A stretch of 64,000 bases of DNA from Kitasatospora mediocidica KCTC 9733 (GCF_000744225.1 NZ_JQLN01000004.1:62001-126000); one strand, 5' to 3'; shown: positions 25,895 to 35,961, counted from the stretch's first letter. A program made the numbers and translations. The notes: generated by a model not told the origin, from the letters alone.

Positions 25895-28408
25895 TCAGCT
25901 GCCGAGCGGGAGTTCGAGCTCGGCCCAGACCACCTTGCCGTCCTTGAGGGGCCGGCTGCCCCAGCGGTGGGCCAGCTCGTTGACCAGCGCCATCCCACGA
26001 CCGCCCTCCTCCTGCGAGCCGAACGGGCGCAGCCGGGGGGCGGTCCCGGCGGAGTCGGCGACCTCCATGGTCAGTCCGCGGTCGCGGAAGAGCCGCAGCC
26101 GGCGCGGCTGCCCCGCGTGCACCAGCGCGTTGGTGACCAGCTCGCTGACCAGCAGCTCGGCGAAGTCCGCGAGCGGCGACAGGCCCCAGGCGGCGAGCGT
26201 GGCGCGGGTGAAGCGGCGGGCCAGCGCGGGTGCGCGGCGCTCGTCGATGAGCGACAGGGTGGCGATCCGGTCACCCGGTACGGGCAGCGCCCGCGCCATG
26301 ATCATGGCGATGTCGTCCTCGGAGCCGCCCCGGACCAGGCTGGAGACGACGGCGTCGCAGTGCGCCTCCAGCGTGCGGCCGCGCTCGGCGAGGGTGCGGC
26401 GCAGCGCGTCGATGCCGTCGTCGATGTCCTGGCCGCGGCGCTCCACCAGGCCGTCCGTGTAGAGGGCGAGGATGCCGCCCTCGGGCAGCGTGAACTCGAT
26501 ATTCTCGAAGGCCACCCCGCCGACCCCCAGCGGCACGCCGGCCGGCGGGGTCAGCACCCGGGCGTTGCCGTCCGGGTCCATCACCACCGGCGGCAGGTGA
26601 CCGGCGCTGGAGAGCATGCAGCTGCGGTCCACCGGGTCGTAGACCGCGCAGACGCAGGTGGCGAACTGGCCCTCGCCGATCCCGGTGGCGGTCTCGTCCA
26701 ACCGGGTCAGCACCTGGGCGGGCAGCATGTCCAGGGTGGCCAGGGTGCGGGCGACGGTGCGCAGCTGGCCCATCGTGGCGGCGGCCCGGATGCCGTGGCC
26801 CATCACGTCGCCGACCACCAGCGCCACCCGCCCGCAGGACAGCGGGACGACGTCGAACCAGTCGCCGCCGACCTCGCTGACCACGCTGCTGGGCAGATAG
26901 CGGTAGGCGATCTCCAGGCCGAGGGTGCGGTGGATCTCCTGCGGCAGCAGGCTGCGCTGCAGGGTGAGCGCGGTCTCCCGCTCGCGGCGGTAGAGCCGGG
27001 CGTTGTCCATCGAGACCGCGGTGCGGGCGACCAGCTCCTCGGCGAGCGAGACGTCCGCGTCGTTGAACGGCTCCGGATTGCGGATCCGGACGAACTCGGC
27101 GCCGCCGAGCACCATCCCGCGGGCCATCAGCGGCACCAGCAGGTACGAGTGGACGCCCTCCGCGATCGCCGGGCCGACCCGCTCCGGCTTGGCGGCCAGA
27201 CTGCGCAGGGTCGGTTCGTCCAGATGGGGGATCACCAGCGGGCGCCCGCTGCGCAGCGTCCGGGTGTACATCCGGTGCGAGTCGAAAGCGGAGGTCTCGC
27301 CCACCTCGTCCGCCAGCATCGAGACCCGCGACTCGTACGCCTCGCCGGAGGCCACCGCCCGCAGCTCGACGCCCTGGTCCGGCGCGAGCAGTCCGGGCTC
27401 CTCGCCCTGCAGCACCGGGTCGAGCAGGTCGACGGTGGCGAAGTCGGCGAACCGCGGGACCACCGCCTCGACCAGCTCCTCGGCGGTGCGCTTGAGGTCC
27501 AGCGTGGTGCCGATCCGGACGGTGGCCGAGGCCAGCATCGCCAGCCGCTCCTGGGCCCGGGAGGCCCGCGCCTCGGCCTGGAAGCGCGCGGTGACGTCGA
27601 TGATCGAGGAGCTGACGCCGAGCACCCGGCCGGTGGGGTCCTCCAGACGGAAGTACGAGGCCGACCAGGCGCGGTCCCGGCGCGGGTCGCCGGGCGTGCG
27701 GCCGTACGAGCGGGCGTCCACCACCGGGACGCCGGAGGCGAGCACGTTGCGCATCACCGCCTCGATCTCGGCGCCGTTCAGCCCCGGCAGCACCGCGTCG
27801 ATGCGGCGGCCCAGGTGCGCCCCGACGCCCAGCCCGTTGATCCTGGCCAGCGCCTCGTTGAGCCGCACGAAGCGCAGCTCGGTGTCGTAGACGGCCATGC
27901 CGATCGGGGACTGGGTGAAGAAGCCGTCCAGCACCGCGAGGTCCGCCTCGACCTGGCGCAGCGCCCGGACGTCCGAGCCGGTGGCCAGCACCAGCGGCCG
28001 GCCGTCCGGGCCGGCGATGCCGTACGTGCGGAACTCCAGCTCGACCTCGTGGCCGTCGCGGTGGCGGACCGGGAAGACCCCCGACCAGCGGCGGCCGATC
28101 AGGATGCGCTGGTAGAGGGCGAGCACCTCGTCGCGGTGGACCGGGCGGACCAGCAGCGGGGCGGCGTAGTGGCCGATGATCTCGTCGGCGGTCCAGCCGA
28201 GCAGCTGTTCGGCGTCCTCGCTCCAGTGCAGGACGCGGCCGGAGGCGTCCAGCAGGGCGGTGGCGAGCGGGACCAGCCGGTGGCCGTCCAGACGGGCCGG
28301 GGCGATGTCGGTCGGCGGGGCGTCGTCGAGGCGCTCGCGGTCCTCGGCGGCGGGGTCCTGCCCGCTGTGCTCCCCTTCGGACGGGGGGCCGGTGTCTGGT
28401 GCGTGCAT
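25895..28408 (-). CDS. PAS/GAF SpoIIE-type serine phosphatase with HATPase domain
   Basis: 837 residues. Order: PAS ~45-155, PAS ~160-285, GAF ~300-475, PP2C/SpoIIE ~490-705, HATPase_c (RsbW-like) ~720-835. PP2C metal-site residues are intact: GGDWFD (D516), GDVMGHG (D534), YTDGL (D652), EDD (D698-D699). The HATPase box has ELVTNALVHA (N760), VADSAG (D785) and GGRGMALV. Such proteins both dephosphorylate anti-sigma-factor antagonists and may phosphorylate them, tuning a stress or developmental sigma factor in response to sensed signals. No partner genes are adjacent. Confidence 0.92.
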   Translation of the reverse strand: MHAPDTGPPSEGEHSGQDPAAEDRERLDDAPPTDIAPARLDGHRLVPLATALLDASGRVLHWSEDAEQLLGWTADEIIGHYAAPLLVRPVHRDEVLALYQRILIGRRWSGVFPVRHRDGHEVELEFRTYGIAGPDGRPLVLATGSDVRALRQVEADLAVLDGFFTQSPIGMAVYDTELRFVRLNEALARINGLGVGAHLGRRIDAVLPGLNGAEIEAVMRNVLASGVPVVDARSYGRTPGDPRRDRAWSASYFRLEDPTGRVLGVSSSIIDVTARFQAEARASRAQERLAMLASATVRIGTTLDLKRTAEELVEAVVPRFADFATVDLLDPVLQGEEPGLLAPDQGVELRAVASGEAYESRVSMLADEVGETSAFDSHRMYTRTLRSGRPLVIPHLDEPTLRSLAAKPERVGPAIAEGVHSYLLVPLMARGMVLGGAEFVRIRNPEPFNDADVSLAEELVARTAVSMDNARLYRRERETALTLQRSLLPQEIHRTLGLEIAYRYLPSSVVSEVGGDWFDVVPLSCGRVALVVGDVMGHGIRAAATMGQLRTVARTLATLDMLPAQVLTRLDETATGIGEGQFATCVCAVYDPVDRSCMLSSAGHLPPVVMDPDGNARVLTPPAGVPLGVGGVAFENIEFTLPEGGILALYTDGLVERRGQDIDDGIDALRRTLAERGRTLEAHCDAVVSSLVRGGSEDDIAMIMARALPVPGDRIATLSLIDERRAPALARRFTRATLAAWGLSPLADFAELLVSELVTNALVHAGQPRRLRLFRDRGLTMEVADSAGTAPRLRPFGSQEEGGRGMALVNELAHRWGSRPLKDGKVVWAELELPLGS

Positions 28409-28593
28409 GGTCTGGAAACCACCCAGGCGGCTCGTTCCCGGTCACGCGGCCCTGGCGGGCCCCGTGCTACTGCGCGTATCTGCTTCCTCGTGCTCGCTAA
28501 CCAGACTGCCCGGACATCGACGCGGCGGCGACCGCGCGCGACCGCCGGTGACCGGATGGCCGGACGTGCGGGCATGCGGCCGGGCGGGCCGGA
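28409..28593. other. intergenic region
   Basis: 185 bp between two minus-strand genes. I see no gene, clear promoter or strong hairpin in it. Confidence 0.5.
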
Positions 28594-30144
28594 TCAGCGC
28601 GGCGGGTAGAGGGAGTAGGAAGGAAAGTTTCCGTACAGCTTCTCCTCCGCGCCCTGCGGGCCGAAGGTCACCGCCTGGACCAGCAGGTCGCCGCCGACGA
28701 AGGCGCCTTTCCAGGAGGCGCCGAGGCCGCCGAAGACCTCTTCGCGGTCGCCGCGGCTGCGCGGCTTGTTGACGCCGACCTTGAAGGCCAGCAGGTCGGG
28801 GGCGACCCGGGCGGCGAAGTCTGCGTCGTCGGTGGCCAGCGAGGCGACCAGCGAGCCGTTGCCCGCGTTCATCGCGGCCAGCAGCTCGGACTCGGTGTCG
28901 ACCAGCAGGATCGAGTCCAGCGGGCCGAACGGCTCGCTGTGGTGCAGCGCCCAGCTGGCCGGCGGCTCCAGCACGCAGAGCGGCGCGAGGTAGGCGTCCA
29001 GCGACTGGCCGGGCAGGAACGAGCCGGCCGCGAGGTCCCCGCGGTGCAACGGGATGCCGCGGGCGGCGACGGCGGCGTCGAAGTGCGCGCGCAGCTCGGC
29101 GGCCTTGGCCGCGTGGATCACCGGGCCGAAGTCCAGCGCGGGGAAGGCGTCGGACGGGTCGGCGACGGCCAGCGGGTGGCCGAACCGCAGGTCGGCCAGG
29201 ACCGCCAGGTAGGTGTCCAGGAAGGCCGGGAAGAGCGAGCGTTGGACGACGTAGCGGGGGTAGGCGGTGCAGCGCTGCTTGGCGTACTCGAAACCCTTGC
29301 GCAGGTGCGCCGCCAGGGTCGGCCAGTCGCTGTAGTCCCAGACGCCCCAGGTGTTCAGGCCCTCCTGCTCCAGGAAGTGCCGCCGGTTGAGGTCGGCGAG
29401 CGCGGTGGCCGCCCGACGCCCGTTGGCGCGGCCGCCGACGAAGGCCAGCGCGCCCAGGCCCGGTGCCTGGACCAGGGCGTCGGCCAGGCTGCTGCCCTGG
29501 CCGGAGAGCAGGGAGACCGGCAGGCCCGCGCGGCGCATCAGCGCGTGCGCCAGGGTGAGGCAGTGGAAGCCGCCCTGGGAGGGCGTCTTGGCCACCACCG
29601 CGTTGCCCGCGAGTACCTGGACCAGCTCCGCGTGCACCTGCACGCTCATCGGGTAGTTCCAGCTCGCGATGTTGGAGACCGGCCCGGGCAGCGGTACCCG
29701 GCCCGCCAGCTGGCGGTCGATGTTCTCCAGGTACCAGCGCACGCCGTCCAGCGCCCGGTCCACGTCCGCGCAGGCCAGCCGCCACGGCTTGCCGATCTCC
29801 CAGACCAGCAGCAGGGCCAGCAGGTCCCGGTGCTCGGCCAGTGACTCGACCGCGGCCAGCACCCGGGCCTTGCGCTCGTCCAGCGGGACCGCGCCCCATC
29901 GGCTGTGCTCGTCGATCGCGAAGGCCACCGCGCGGTGCGCCTCGTCGATGTCGATCCGCGGCGGGCCGGGGATCTCGCTGCCGTCCAGCGGTGTGGTGGC
30001 CTCGCCGGGGGTGCCGACCGTGCGCCACTCGCCCCGGACCAGGTTCAGCAGACGGTCCGGGGTGAACGCCTCCGGGGCGGCGCCGACGCAGCGGGCGTAG
30101 GTGTCGGACCAGGACGTGCCGGCTTTGAGCCGCAGAGTTGTCAT
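28594..30144 (-). CDS. aldehyde dehydrogenase superfamily protein
   Basis: 516 residues from ATG 30144 (GGAGG 8-9 nt upstream). ALDH landmarks: ASWNYPM with N163, AKTPSQ with K186 (cofactor), LEQEG with the general-base Glu near 259-261, and KQRCTAYPR with the nucleophile C292. The local sequence differs from standard ALDHs (no plain GQxC), so it belongs to a divergent subgroup. It oxidises an aldehyde to an acid or acyl-CoA. It closes a same-strand acyl-CoA catabolic cluster and lies ~160 bp after the TetR gene. Confidence 0.85.
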   Translation of the reverse strand: MTTLRLKAGTSWSDTYARCVGAAPEAFTPDRLLNLVRGEWRTVGTPGEATTPLDGSEIPGPPRIDIDEAHRAVAFAIDEHSRWGAVPLDERKARVLAAVESLAEHRDLLALLLVWEIGKPWRLACADVDRALDGVRWYLENIDRQLAGRVPLPGPVSNIASWNYPMSVQVHAELVQVLAGNAVVAKTPSQGGFHCLTLAHALMRRAGLPVSLLSGQGSSLADALVQAPGLGALAFVGGRANGRRAATALADLNRRHFLEQEGLNTWGVWDYSDWPTLAAHLRKGFEYAKQRCTAYPRYVVQRSLFPAFLDTYLAVLADLRFGHPLAVADPSDAFPALDFGPVIHAAKAAELRAHFDAAVAARGIPLHRGDLAAGSFLPGQSLDAYLAPLCVLEPPASWALHHSEPFGPLDSILLVDTESELLAAMNAGNGSLVASLATDDADFAARVAPDLLAFKVGVNKPRSRGDREEVFGGLGASWKGAFVGGDLLVQAVTFGPQGAEEKLYGNFPSYSLYPPR

Positions 30145-30302
30145 GGGGCGTTCCTCCGGTCGGACGGGTGCGCGGGCGCCGCCGTCCGGGGAGCGCCCGC
30201 GGACCCGTCCGGGGAGCGGGTGCGCGGCAGCGCGCTGCTGCGGTCGGCTGTTCGCGGTCGCCTGTTCATGGTCGCCCCAAACGCCGCCGACGGCAGGGCG
30301 TG

Positions 30303-30920
30303 CTACCGCTCGGCCGACTGCTGCAGCGCGCTGTCGAGCAGCCGGGCCCACTGCCGGACGACGCCGGCGCGGCGGGCGCCGTCGTCGGTGAGCAGGTTGG
30401 CCAGGCCCAGGCCGCGGGCCAGGTCCAGGGTCGACTGGACGCTCTCCCGTACGCCCGGGGAGCTCTCGTCCGCGCCGAGGAACTCCACCGCGGCGCGGTG
30501 CGACTCCCGGCCGACCCGGTTCTCCAGGGCCACGATCCGCTCCCGCAGCGGCTCCTCGGTCGCGGCGGCCACCCACAGCTGGAGGGCGGCGCGGAAGAGC
30601 GGCCCGGTGTAGAGGCGGACGATCAGGTCGACCACCGCCTCGGTGCGGGCCGGGCCGGGTGGCGGCAGCTCGCCGGTGTCGGCGCGGACGGCGGCCAGCC
30701 GCTCGACGGTGACGTGCTCGACGGCGGCGGTGAAGAGGTCCTCGCGGGTCGGGAAGTGGTGCTGGGCGGCCCCCCGCGTCACTCCGGCCCGCTCGGCCAC
30801 CACGGTGACGGTGCTGCCGTTCCAGCCCAGCTCGGCCAGGCACTCCACGGCCGCCTCCAGCAGTCGGCGGCGGGTGGCTCGGCTGCGGTCCTGCTGGGGG
30901 GTGCGGGCGGCGGTGGTCAT
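30303..30920 (-). CDS. TetR-family regulator of the catabolic cluster
   Basis: 205 residues. The HTH is STVTVVAERAGVTRGAAQHHFPTREDLFTAAV, and the C-terminal helical domain is typical of TetR_C. It sits inside the row of acyl-CoA genes between the acyl-CoA ligase and the aldehyde dehydrogenase, so it is the most likely local repressor. The inducer may be an acyl-CoA or acid; this is inferred from position. No palindrome as clear as that of the TetR at 23.8 kb is seen directly upstream. Confidence 0.85.
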   Translation of the reverse strand: MTTAARTPQQDRSRATRRRLLEAAVECLAELGWNGSTVTVVAERAGVTRGAAQHHFPTREDLFTAAVEHVTVERLAAVRADTGELPPPGPARTEAVVDLIVRLYTGPLFRAALQLWVAAATEEPLRERIVALENRVGRESHRAAVEFLGADESSPGVRESVQSTLDLARGLGLANLLTDDGARRAGVVRQWARLLDSALQQSAER

Positions 30921-31069
30921 CGGTGGTGCGCTCCGGTCCGTACGGGGTCTGTCCGGGTCCTCGGCCCGGCCACCGTGATCCTCGCAGACGGGGTGGCCGG
31001 GCGGATGCCGGCCGGCGGGCGTGCGGTCGTGTGCGGGCGGCAGTGGGTGCGCGGTCAGCGGGCGGGCGG

Positions 31070-32644
31070 TCAGCGGGTGCGGAGCTCGCGGCGCAGGATC
31101 TTGCCGCTCGCCGACTTCGGCACGGCGTCCAGGAACTCCACCGCGCGGACCTTCTTGTACGGCGCCACCCGGCTCGCCACGAACTCGATCACCTCGGTCT
31201 CGGTGAGCCCGCTGCCCGGGCCGCGCACCACGAACGCCTTCGGCCGCTCGGTGCCGTCCGCCCCGGTGACACCGATGACGGCCGCGTCCACCACCTGCGG
31301 GTGGGTCAGCAGCAGCGCCTCCAGCTCGGCGGGCGCCACCTGGTAGCCCTTGTACTTGATCAACTCCTTGACGCGGTCGACCACATGCAGATAGCCCTGC
31401 TCGTCGACCAGGCCGACATCGCCCGTGTGCAACCAGCCGTCCGCGTCGATCATCGCGTCGGTCTCGCCCTGGCGGCCGAAGTAGCCCTTCATCACCTGCG
31501 GCCCGCGGAACAGGAGTTCACCCGTGGCGCCGACGCCGAGGTCGTCGTCCGAGCCGTCCAGGGCGGCCACCCGCAGTTCGGTCGAGGAGATCAGCTTGCC
31601 GACCGCGCCGGGCGAGGGTGCCGGGTCGTCCAGCGGCACCAGGTGGGTCACCGGCGAGAGTTCGGTCATCCCGTAGCCCTGCCGGACGGTGTCCAGGCCG
31701 AGCCGGGCGGCGCAGGCCGCGGCCAGCGCGGCGTCCAGCGGCGCGGCGGCGCTGAGTACGTAGCGCACCGAGGAGAGGTCGTAGCGGTCCACCAGCGGGT
31801 GCTTGGCCAGCGCCAGCACGATCGGCGGGGCGACGAACAGGCCCTCCACGCGCTGCTCCTGGACGGTGCGCAGGAACTGCTCCAGGTCGAAGCGGGGCAG
31901 CACCACGACGGTGGAGCCCGAGCGCAGCGGGCGGTTCAGGAGAGCGGTAAGGCCGTATATGTGGAAGAACGGCAGCACAGCCAGGATCCGTTCGCCCGGC
32001 TCGGCGCAGTGCAACGCGTCGACCTGCGCCAGGTTGGTGGAGACCGAGCGGTGGGTGAGCATCACTCCCTTGGGCAGGCCGGTGGTGCCGCTGGAGTAGG
32101 GCAGCACCGCCACGTCCGTGCCGGGGTCGATGGTGACCTCGGGCTCCGGGCCGGTGCAGGCGAGGAGGTCGGCGAGCGAGCGGTGGCCCGGGTGCGGGTC
32201 GCAGGTGATGATCTCGCGGATCTCGATGCCGTCCTTGGCCAGCTCGGCGACCGCCGCCAGCGAGACCGGCAACAGGGCCGCGACGGTGATGATCCAGCGC
32301 GCGCCGCTGTCCCGCAGCTGCTCGGCCAACTCGCCCGGGGTGGCGAGCGAACTGACCGTGGTCACGGTGGCGCCGGCCCTGGTACAGCCGTAGAAGGCCA
32401 CCGGGTAGGCGATCGAGTTGGGGCTGTGCAGCGCGACCACGTCGCCCGCGCGCAGGCCGCTCTCGGCCAGGGCGGCGGCGACCCGGCCGACCGAGGCGGC
32501 CAGTTCGGCGTAGCCGATGCTCTCCCCGGTCACCCCGTCGACCAGGGCCGGCTGGTCGCCGAAGCGGGCGGCCCCGCCCAGGACCGCCTGGTGGATCGGC
32601 AGGTCGAGAGCCGAGACGTCGGGGTACGCGCTGCGGAACACCAT
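31070..32644 (-). CDS. acyl-CoA ligase (4-coumarate-CoA ligase-like)
   Basis: 524 residues. Adenylate-forming motifs: YSSGTTGLPKGVMLTHRS near 192 (P-loop), QGYGMTELSPVTHL near 330, DGWLHTGDVG near 405, and the hinge DRVKELIKYKGYQVAPAELE near 427. The catalytic lysine lies in PKSASGKILRREL at the C-terminus. It makes an acyl-CoA from an acid and feeds the dehydrogenase and carboxylase encoded upstream. AAGGAG precedes the ATG. The acid is unknown; branched or terpenoid acids fit the neighbours. Confidence 0.9.
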   Translation of the reverse strand: MVFRSAYPDVSALDLPIHQAVLGGAARFGDQPALVDGVTGESIGYAELAASVGRVAAALAESGLRAGDVVALHSPNSIAYPVAFYGCTRAGATVTTVSSLATPGELAEQLRDSGARWIITVAALLPVSLAAVAELAKDGIEIREIITCDPHPGHRSLADLLACTGPEPEVTIDPGTDVAVLPYSSGTTGLPKGVMLTHRSVSTNLAQVDALHCAEPGERILAVLPFFHIYGLTALLNRPLRSGSTVVVLPRFDLEQFLRTVQEQRVEGLFVAPPIVLALAKHPLVDRYDLSSVRYVLSAAAPLDAALAAACAARLGLDTVRQGYGMTELSPVTHLVPLDDPAPSPGAVGKLISSTELRVAALDGSDDDLGVGATGELLFRGPQVMKGYFGRQGETDAMIDADGWLHTGDVGLVDEQGYLHVVDRVKELIKYKGYQVAPAELEALLLTHPQVVDAAVIGVTGADGTERPKAFVVRGPGSGLTETEVIEFVASRVAPYKKVRAVEFLDAVPKSASGKILRRELRTR

Positions 32645-32701
32645 CTTCTACTCCTTGCGTCGGAATCCCGGCCCTCAGGCCGCAGGAGCGGTACGCCCCC
32701 G

Positions 32702-32727
32702 GATGCCCGGGTTGTTACCCGGGCATC
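32702..32727 (-). terminator. hairpin between dehydrogenase and ligase genes
   Basis: GATGCCCGGGT, loop TGTT, ACCCGGGCATC: a perfect 11-bp stem 29 bp after the acyl-CoA dehydrogenase stop. It may end or attenuate the first part of the cluster. Confidence 0.6.
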
Positions 32728-32755
32728 GCGGAACGCACGCGTGCGCGCGGGCCGG

Positions 32756-33937
32756 TCAGTACGAGCGCGGCAGCCCCAGGGTGTGCTGCGCAACGAAGTT
32801 GAGGATCATCTCCCGGCTGACCGGCGCCACCCGGCCGACCCGGGTGGCGGCGATCAGGGCGGCCAGCCCGTACTCCTGGCTCAGGCCGTTGCCGCCCAGG
32901 GTTTGCACGGCCTGGTCCACGGTGCGGCAAGCCGCCTCGCCGGAGGCGTACTTGGCCATGTTGGCCGCCTCGCCGGCCGCCAGGTCGTCGCCGCCGTCGT
33001 AGAGGGCGGCGGCCTTGCGCATCATCAGACGGGCGAGTTCGATCTCGATCGCGCATTGGGCCAACGGGTGGGACAGCCCCTGGTGGGCACCGATCGGGGT
33101 GTCCCAGACCGTGCGGGTCTTCGCGTACTCCACTGCGGTGTTGAGGGCCTGCCGGGCCACCCCGAGCGAGAAGGCGGCGGTCATGATGCGCTCGGGGTTC
33201 AGACCGGCGAAGAGTTGCAGCAGACCGGCGTTCTCGTCGCCTACCAGGGCGTCGGCCGGCAGCCTGACGTCGTCGATGAAGACCTGGAACTGCTTCTCGG
33301 GCGAGACGAGTTCCATCGGAATCGGACGGTACTCGAAGCCCGGCGTCTCGCGCGGGACGATGAACAGCGCGGGCTTGAGCTTGCCGGTGCGGGCGTCGGC
33401 GGTGCGGCCGACCACCAGGACGGCGTCCGAGCGGTCGATGCCGGAGATGAAGACCTTGCGGCCGTTCAACACCCAGTCCTCGCCGTCGCGGTGGGCGACG
33501 GTGGAGAGCTTGTGCGAGTTGGAGCCGGCCTCCGGCTCGGTGATGGCGAAGGCCATCCGGCGGGTACCGTCGGCGAGGCCCGGCAGCCACTGCTGCTTCT
33601 GGGCGTCGGTGCCGAAGCGGGCGAGGATCGTGCCGCAGATCGCCGGCGAGACCACCAGCATCAGCAACGGGCAGCCCACCGTGCCGAGTTCTTCCAGCAC
33701 GATGGCGAGGTCGGCCACTCCGCCGCCACCGCCGCCGTACTCCTCGGGCAGGTTGACGCCCAGGTAGCCCAGCTTGCCCGCCTCGGCCCAGAGTTCGTCG
33801 GTGTGCTCGCCCGCCCGGGCCTTGGCCAGGAAGTAGCTCGAACCGTAGCGGCGGCCCAGGTCCCCGACGGCCTGGCGGAGCGCGATGCGCTCGGGGGTCT
33901 CGATCAGCGGGCTCTCGGTGGTGCGCGGTGCGGACAT
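32756..33937 (-). CDS. acyl-CoA dehydrogenase
   Basis: 393 residues, standard length. FAD/substrate motifs: MAFAITEPEAGSNSHKLSTVA (the ITEPEAGS signature), VFISGIDRSDAVLVVGRT, and QTLGGNGLSQEYGL near the C-terminus, equivalent to the G-G-x-G-x-x-x-E region. FAD-dependent alpha,beta-desaturation of an acyl-CoA. Next to the biotin carboxylase and carboxyltransferase it matches the step before 3-methylcrotonyl-CoA or geranyl-CoA carboxylation. GGGAGG upstream of the ATG. Confidence 0.92.
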   Translation of the reverse strand: MSAPRTTESPLIETPERIALRQAVGDLGRRYGSSYFLAKARAGEHTDELWAEAGKLGYLGVNLPEEYGGGGGGVADLAIVLEELGTVGCPLLMLVVSPAICGTILARFGTDAQKQQWLPGLADGTRRMAFAITEPEAGSNSHKLSTVAHRDGEDWVLNGRKVFISGIDRSDAVLVVGRTADARTGKLKPALFIVPRETPGFEYRPIPMELVSPEKQFQVFIDDVRLPADALVGDENAGLLQLFAGLNPERIMTAAFSLGVARQALNTAVEYAKTRTVWDTPIGAHQGLSHPLAQCAIEIELARLMMRKAAALYDGGDDLAAGEAANMAKYASGEAACRTVDQAVQTLGGNGLSQEYGLAALIAATRVGRVAPVSREMILNFVAQHTLGLPRSY

Positions 33938-33999
33938 GTCCGGTCCTCCCGGGCTTGAAGGGGGTTGGGGTGTTGGGGTGTTCAGGTGTTGGGGTGTGC

Positions 34000-35961
34000 T
34001 CAGGCGGCCTTGGTGGCGCTCTCCTGGTCGGAGGGCTCGACGACGGCGAGGACCGCGCCCAGTTCGACCTGCTGGCCGGCGACGGCCCGCAGGTCGGTCA
34101 CCGTGCCGTCCTGCGGGGCGACCACCTGGTGCTCCATCTTCATCGCCTCCAGCCAGAGCAGCGGCTGGCCCGCCGCGACCCGGTCGCCGACGGCGGCCGC
34201 GAGGCGGATCACGGTGCCGGGCATCGGCGCGAGCAACGCGCCTGGTGTGCGCTGCTGTTGCGGCTCCGGGAAGCGCGGCAGCGCGGTCAGTGCGACGGCG
34301 CCTGCGGCGCAGTCGACGTGGACGTGGCTGCCGTAGCGGGCGACGTGCAGGGTGCGGCGGATACCGTCGAGTTCCAGCACCACCTGGTCCGGCGCGGCGC
34401 TCAGCAGCCGGATGTCCGGATGGCCCTCGGCCCGCAGGCCGTCCCTGGTCAGCCGGTAGCGGACCTCCAACTCACAGCCGTCCGCCGAGAGATAGCGCTT
34501 GACCTGGGACTGTGACGGCAGGTTGCGCCAGCCCGAGGGCAGCGCGGAAGGACGGGCCGCCGCGTCGGCCAGGGCTGCGGCCAGCGCGGCGAGTGACGGC
34601 AGGCGCTTGTCCGGCGGCCCGGCGAGCAGGTCCGCCGCGTGCTCGGGCAGGAAGGCGGTGTGCACCCGGCCGGCCAGGAAGGCCGGGTGGCGCAGCGTGC
34701 GCACCAGCAACTCCCGGTTGGTGACCAGCCCGTGGATCCTGGCCCGGTCCAGTGCACCGGCCAGTCGGCGGGCGGCGGCGGCGCGGGTCGGCGCCCAGGC
34801 GATCACCTTGCCGAGCATCGCGTCGTAGTGGATACCCACCACCGTGCCGTCCACGACGCCCGCGTCCACCCGCAACCCGGCCTCCCGGCCGGTGAGTTCG
34901 AAGCGAACGCCGTCCAGCTCGAAGCGGTGCAGGGTGCCGGTCTGCGGCTGCCAGTCCTGGGCCGGGTCCTCCGCGTAGAGGCGCGCCTCGATCGCATGGC
35001 CGCGCACCGTCGGCGGGGTGGCGGCGAGCATTCCGCCCTCTGCCACGTCCAGTTGCAGGGCCACCAGGTCGAGCCCGGTGACGCACTCGGTGACCGGGTG
35101 CTCCACCTGCAGGCGGGTGTTCATCTCCAGGAAGAAGAACCGGCCGTCCGGTGCGAGCAGGAACTCCACCGTGCCGGCGCCGGTGTAGCCGATCGCGCGG
35201 GCCGCCGCCGTTGCCGCCGAGGACAGTTCGGCGCGCAGCGCATCGTCCAGTCCGGGCGCCGGGGCCTCCTCCAGCACCTTCTGGTGCCGACGCTGCACCG
35301 AGCAGTCGCGCTCACCGAGCGACCAGACCGTACCGTGCGTGTCCGCCAGCACCTGCACCTCGACGTGCCGGCCGGTGGGCAGATACGGCTCACAGAACAC
35401 CTCGCCGGAGCCGAAGGCGGCCGCCGCCTCGGCCTCAGCCGCTGCCAACTCACCCGGCAGGTCGGCCAGTCGGCGGACCACGCGCATACCGCGGCCGCCG
35501 CCGCCGGCCGCCGCCTTCACCAGCAGCGGGAGGTCCGCCTCGGTGGCCCCGGCCGGGTCGACCGCGCCGAGCACCGGGACCCCTGCTGCGGCCATCAGGC
35601 GCTTGGCGGCGGTCTTGGAGCCCATCGCGGCCATCGCCCGCGGCGGCGGCCCGACCCAGGTCAGCCCCGCGTCCAGCACCGCCTGCGCGAACGCCGGGTC
35701 CTCGGAGAGGAATCCGTACCCCGGGTGGACGGCATCCGCGCCCGCCTCCAGGGCGGCCCGCACCAGCAGGTCGGCCCGCAGATAGGTGTCGGCGGGCGCC
35801 GCGCCCGGCAACCGTACGGCGGCGTCGGCCTCGCGGACGTGCGGGGCGTCCGCGTCCGGGTCCGAGTGGACCGCGACGGTGGCGATGCCGAGGTCGCGGC
35901 AGGTCCGGAAGACCCGCCGTGCGATCTCCGCCCGGTTGGCGACCAGCAGGGTAGTGATCAT
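34000..35961 (-). CDS. acyl-CoA carboxylase alpha subunit (biotin carboxylase + BCCP)
   Basis: 653 residues. The N-terminal biotin carboxylase has LVANRAEIARRVFRT, the ATP-grasp Gly-rich loop KAAAGGGGRGMRVV, GERDCSVQRRHQKVLEEAPA and EMNTRLQVEHPVTE. A C-terminal biotinyl domain carries EAMKMEHQV, with biotin on K608. It carboxylates biotin with bicarbonate and ATP for the carboxyltransferase encoded upstream. The domain order fits methylcrotonyl-, geranyl- or propionyl-CoA carboxylases. The gap to the next gene contains short GT-rich repeats. Confidence 0.93.
   Translation of the reverse strand: MITTLLVANRAEIARRVFRTCRDLGIATVAVHSDPDADAPHVREADAAVRLPGAAPADTYLRADLLVRAALEAGADAVHPGYGFLSEDPAFAQAVLDAGLTWVGPPPRAMAAMGSKTAAKRLMAAAGVPVLGAVDPAGATEADLPLLVKAAAGGGGRGMRVVRRLADLPGELAAAEAEAAAAFGSGEVFCEPYLPTGRHVEVQVLADTHGTVWSLGERDCSVQRRHQKVLEEAPAPGLDDALRAELSSAATAAARAIGYTGAGTVEFLLAPDGRFFFLEMNTRLQVEHPVTECVTGLDLVALQLDVAEGGMLAATPPTVRGHAIEARLYAEDPAQDWQPQTGTLHRFELDGVRFELTGREAGLRVDAGVVDGTVVGIHYDAMLGKVIAWAPTRAAAARRLAGALDRARIHGLVTNRELLVRTLRHPAFLAGRVHTAFLPEHAADLLAGPPDKRLPSLAALAAALADAAARPSALPSGWRNLPSQSQVKRYLSADGCELEVRYRLTRDGLRAEGHPDIRLLSAAPDQVVLELDGIRRTLHVARYGSHVHVDCAAGAVALTALPRFPEPQQQRTPGALLAPMPGTVIRLAAAVGDRVAAGQPLLWLEAMKMEHQVVAPQDGTVTDLRAVAGQQVELGAVLAVVEPSDQESATKAA

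Noticed and set aside
28594..30843. A 749-residue version of the aldehyde dehydrogenase
   Set aside because: The N-terminal ~230 residues are non-coding-like and overlap the TetR gene; the ATG at 30144 has a good ribosome site.
30923..33958. A 1011-codon frame antisense to the acyl-CoA ligase and dehydrogenase
   Set aside because: Shadow frame; both opposite-strand genes have full catalytic motifs.
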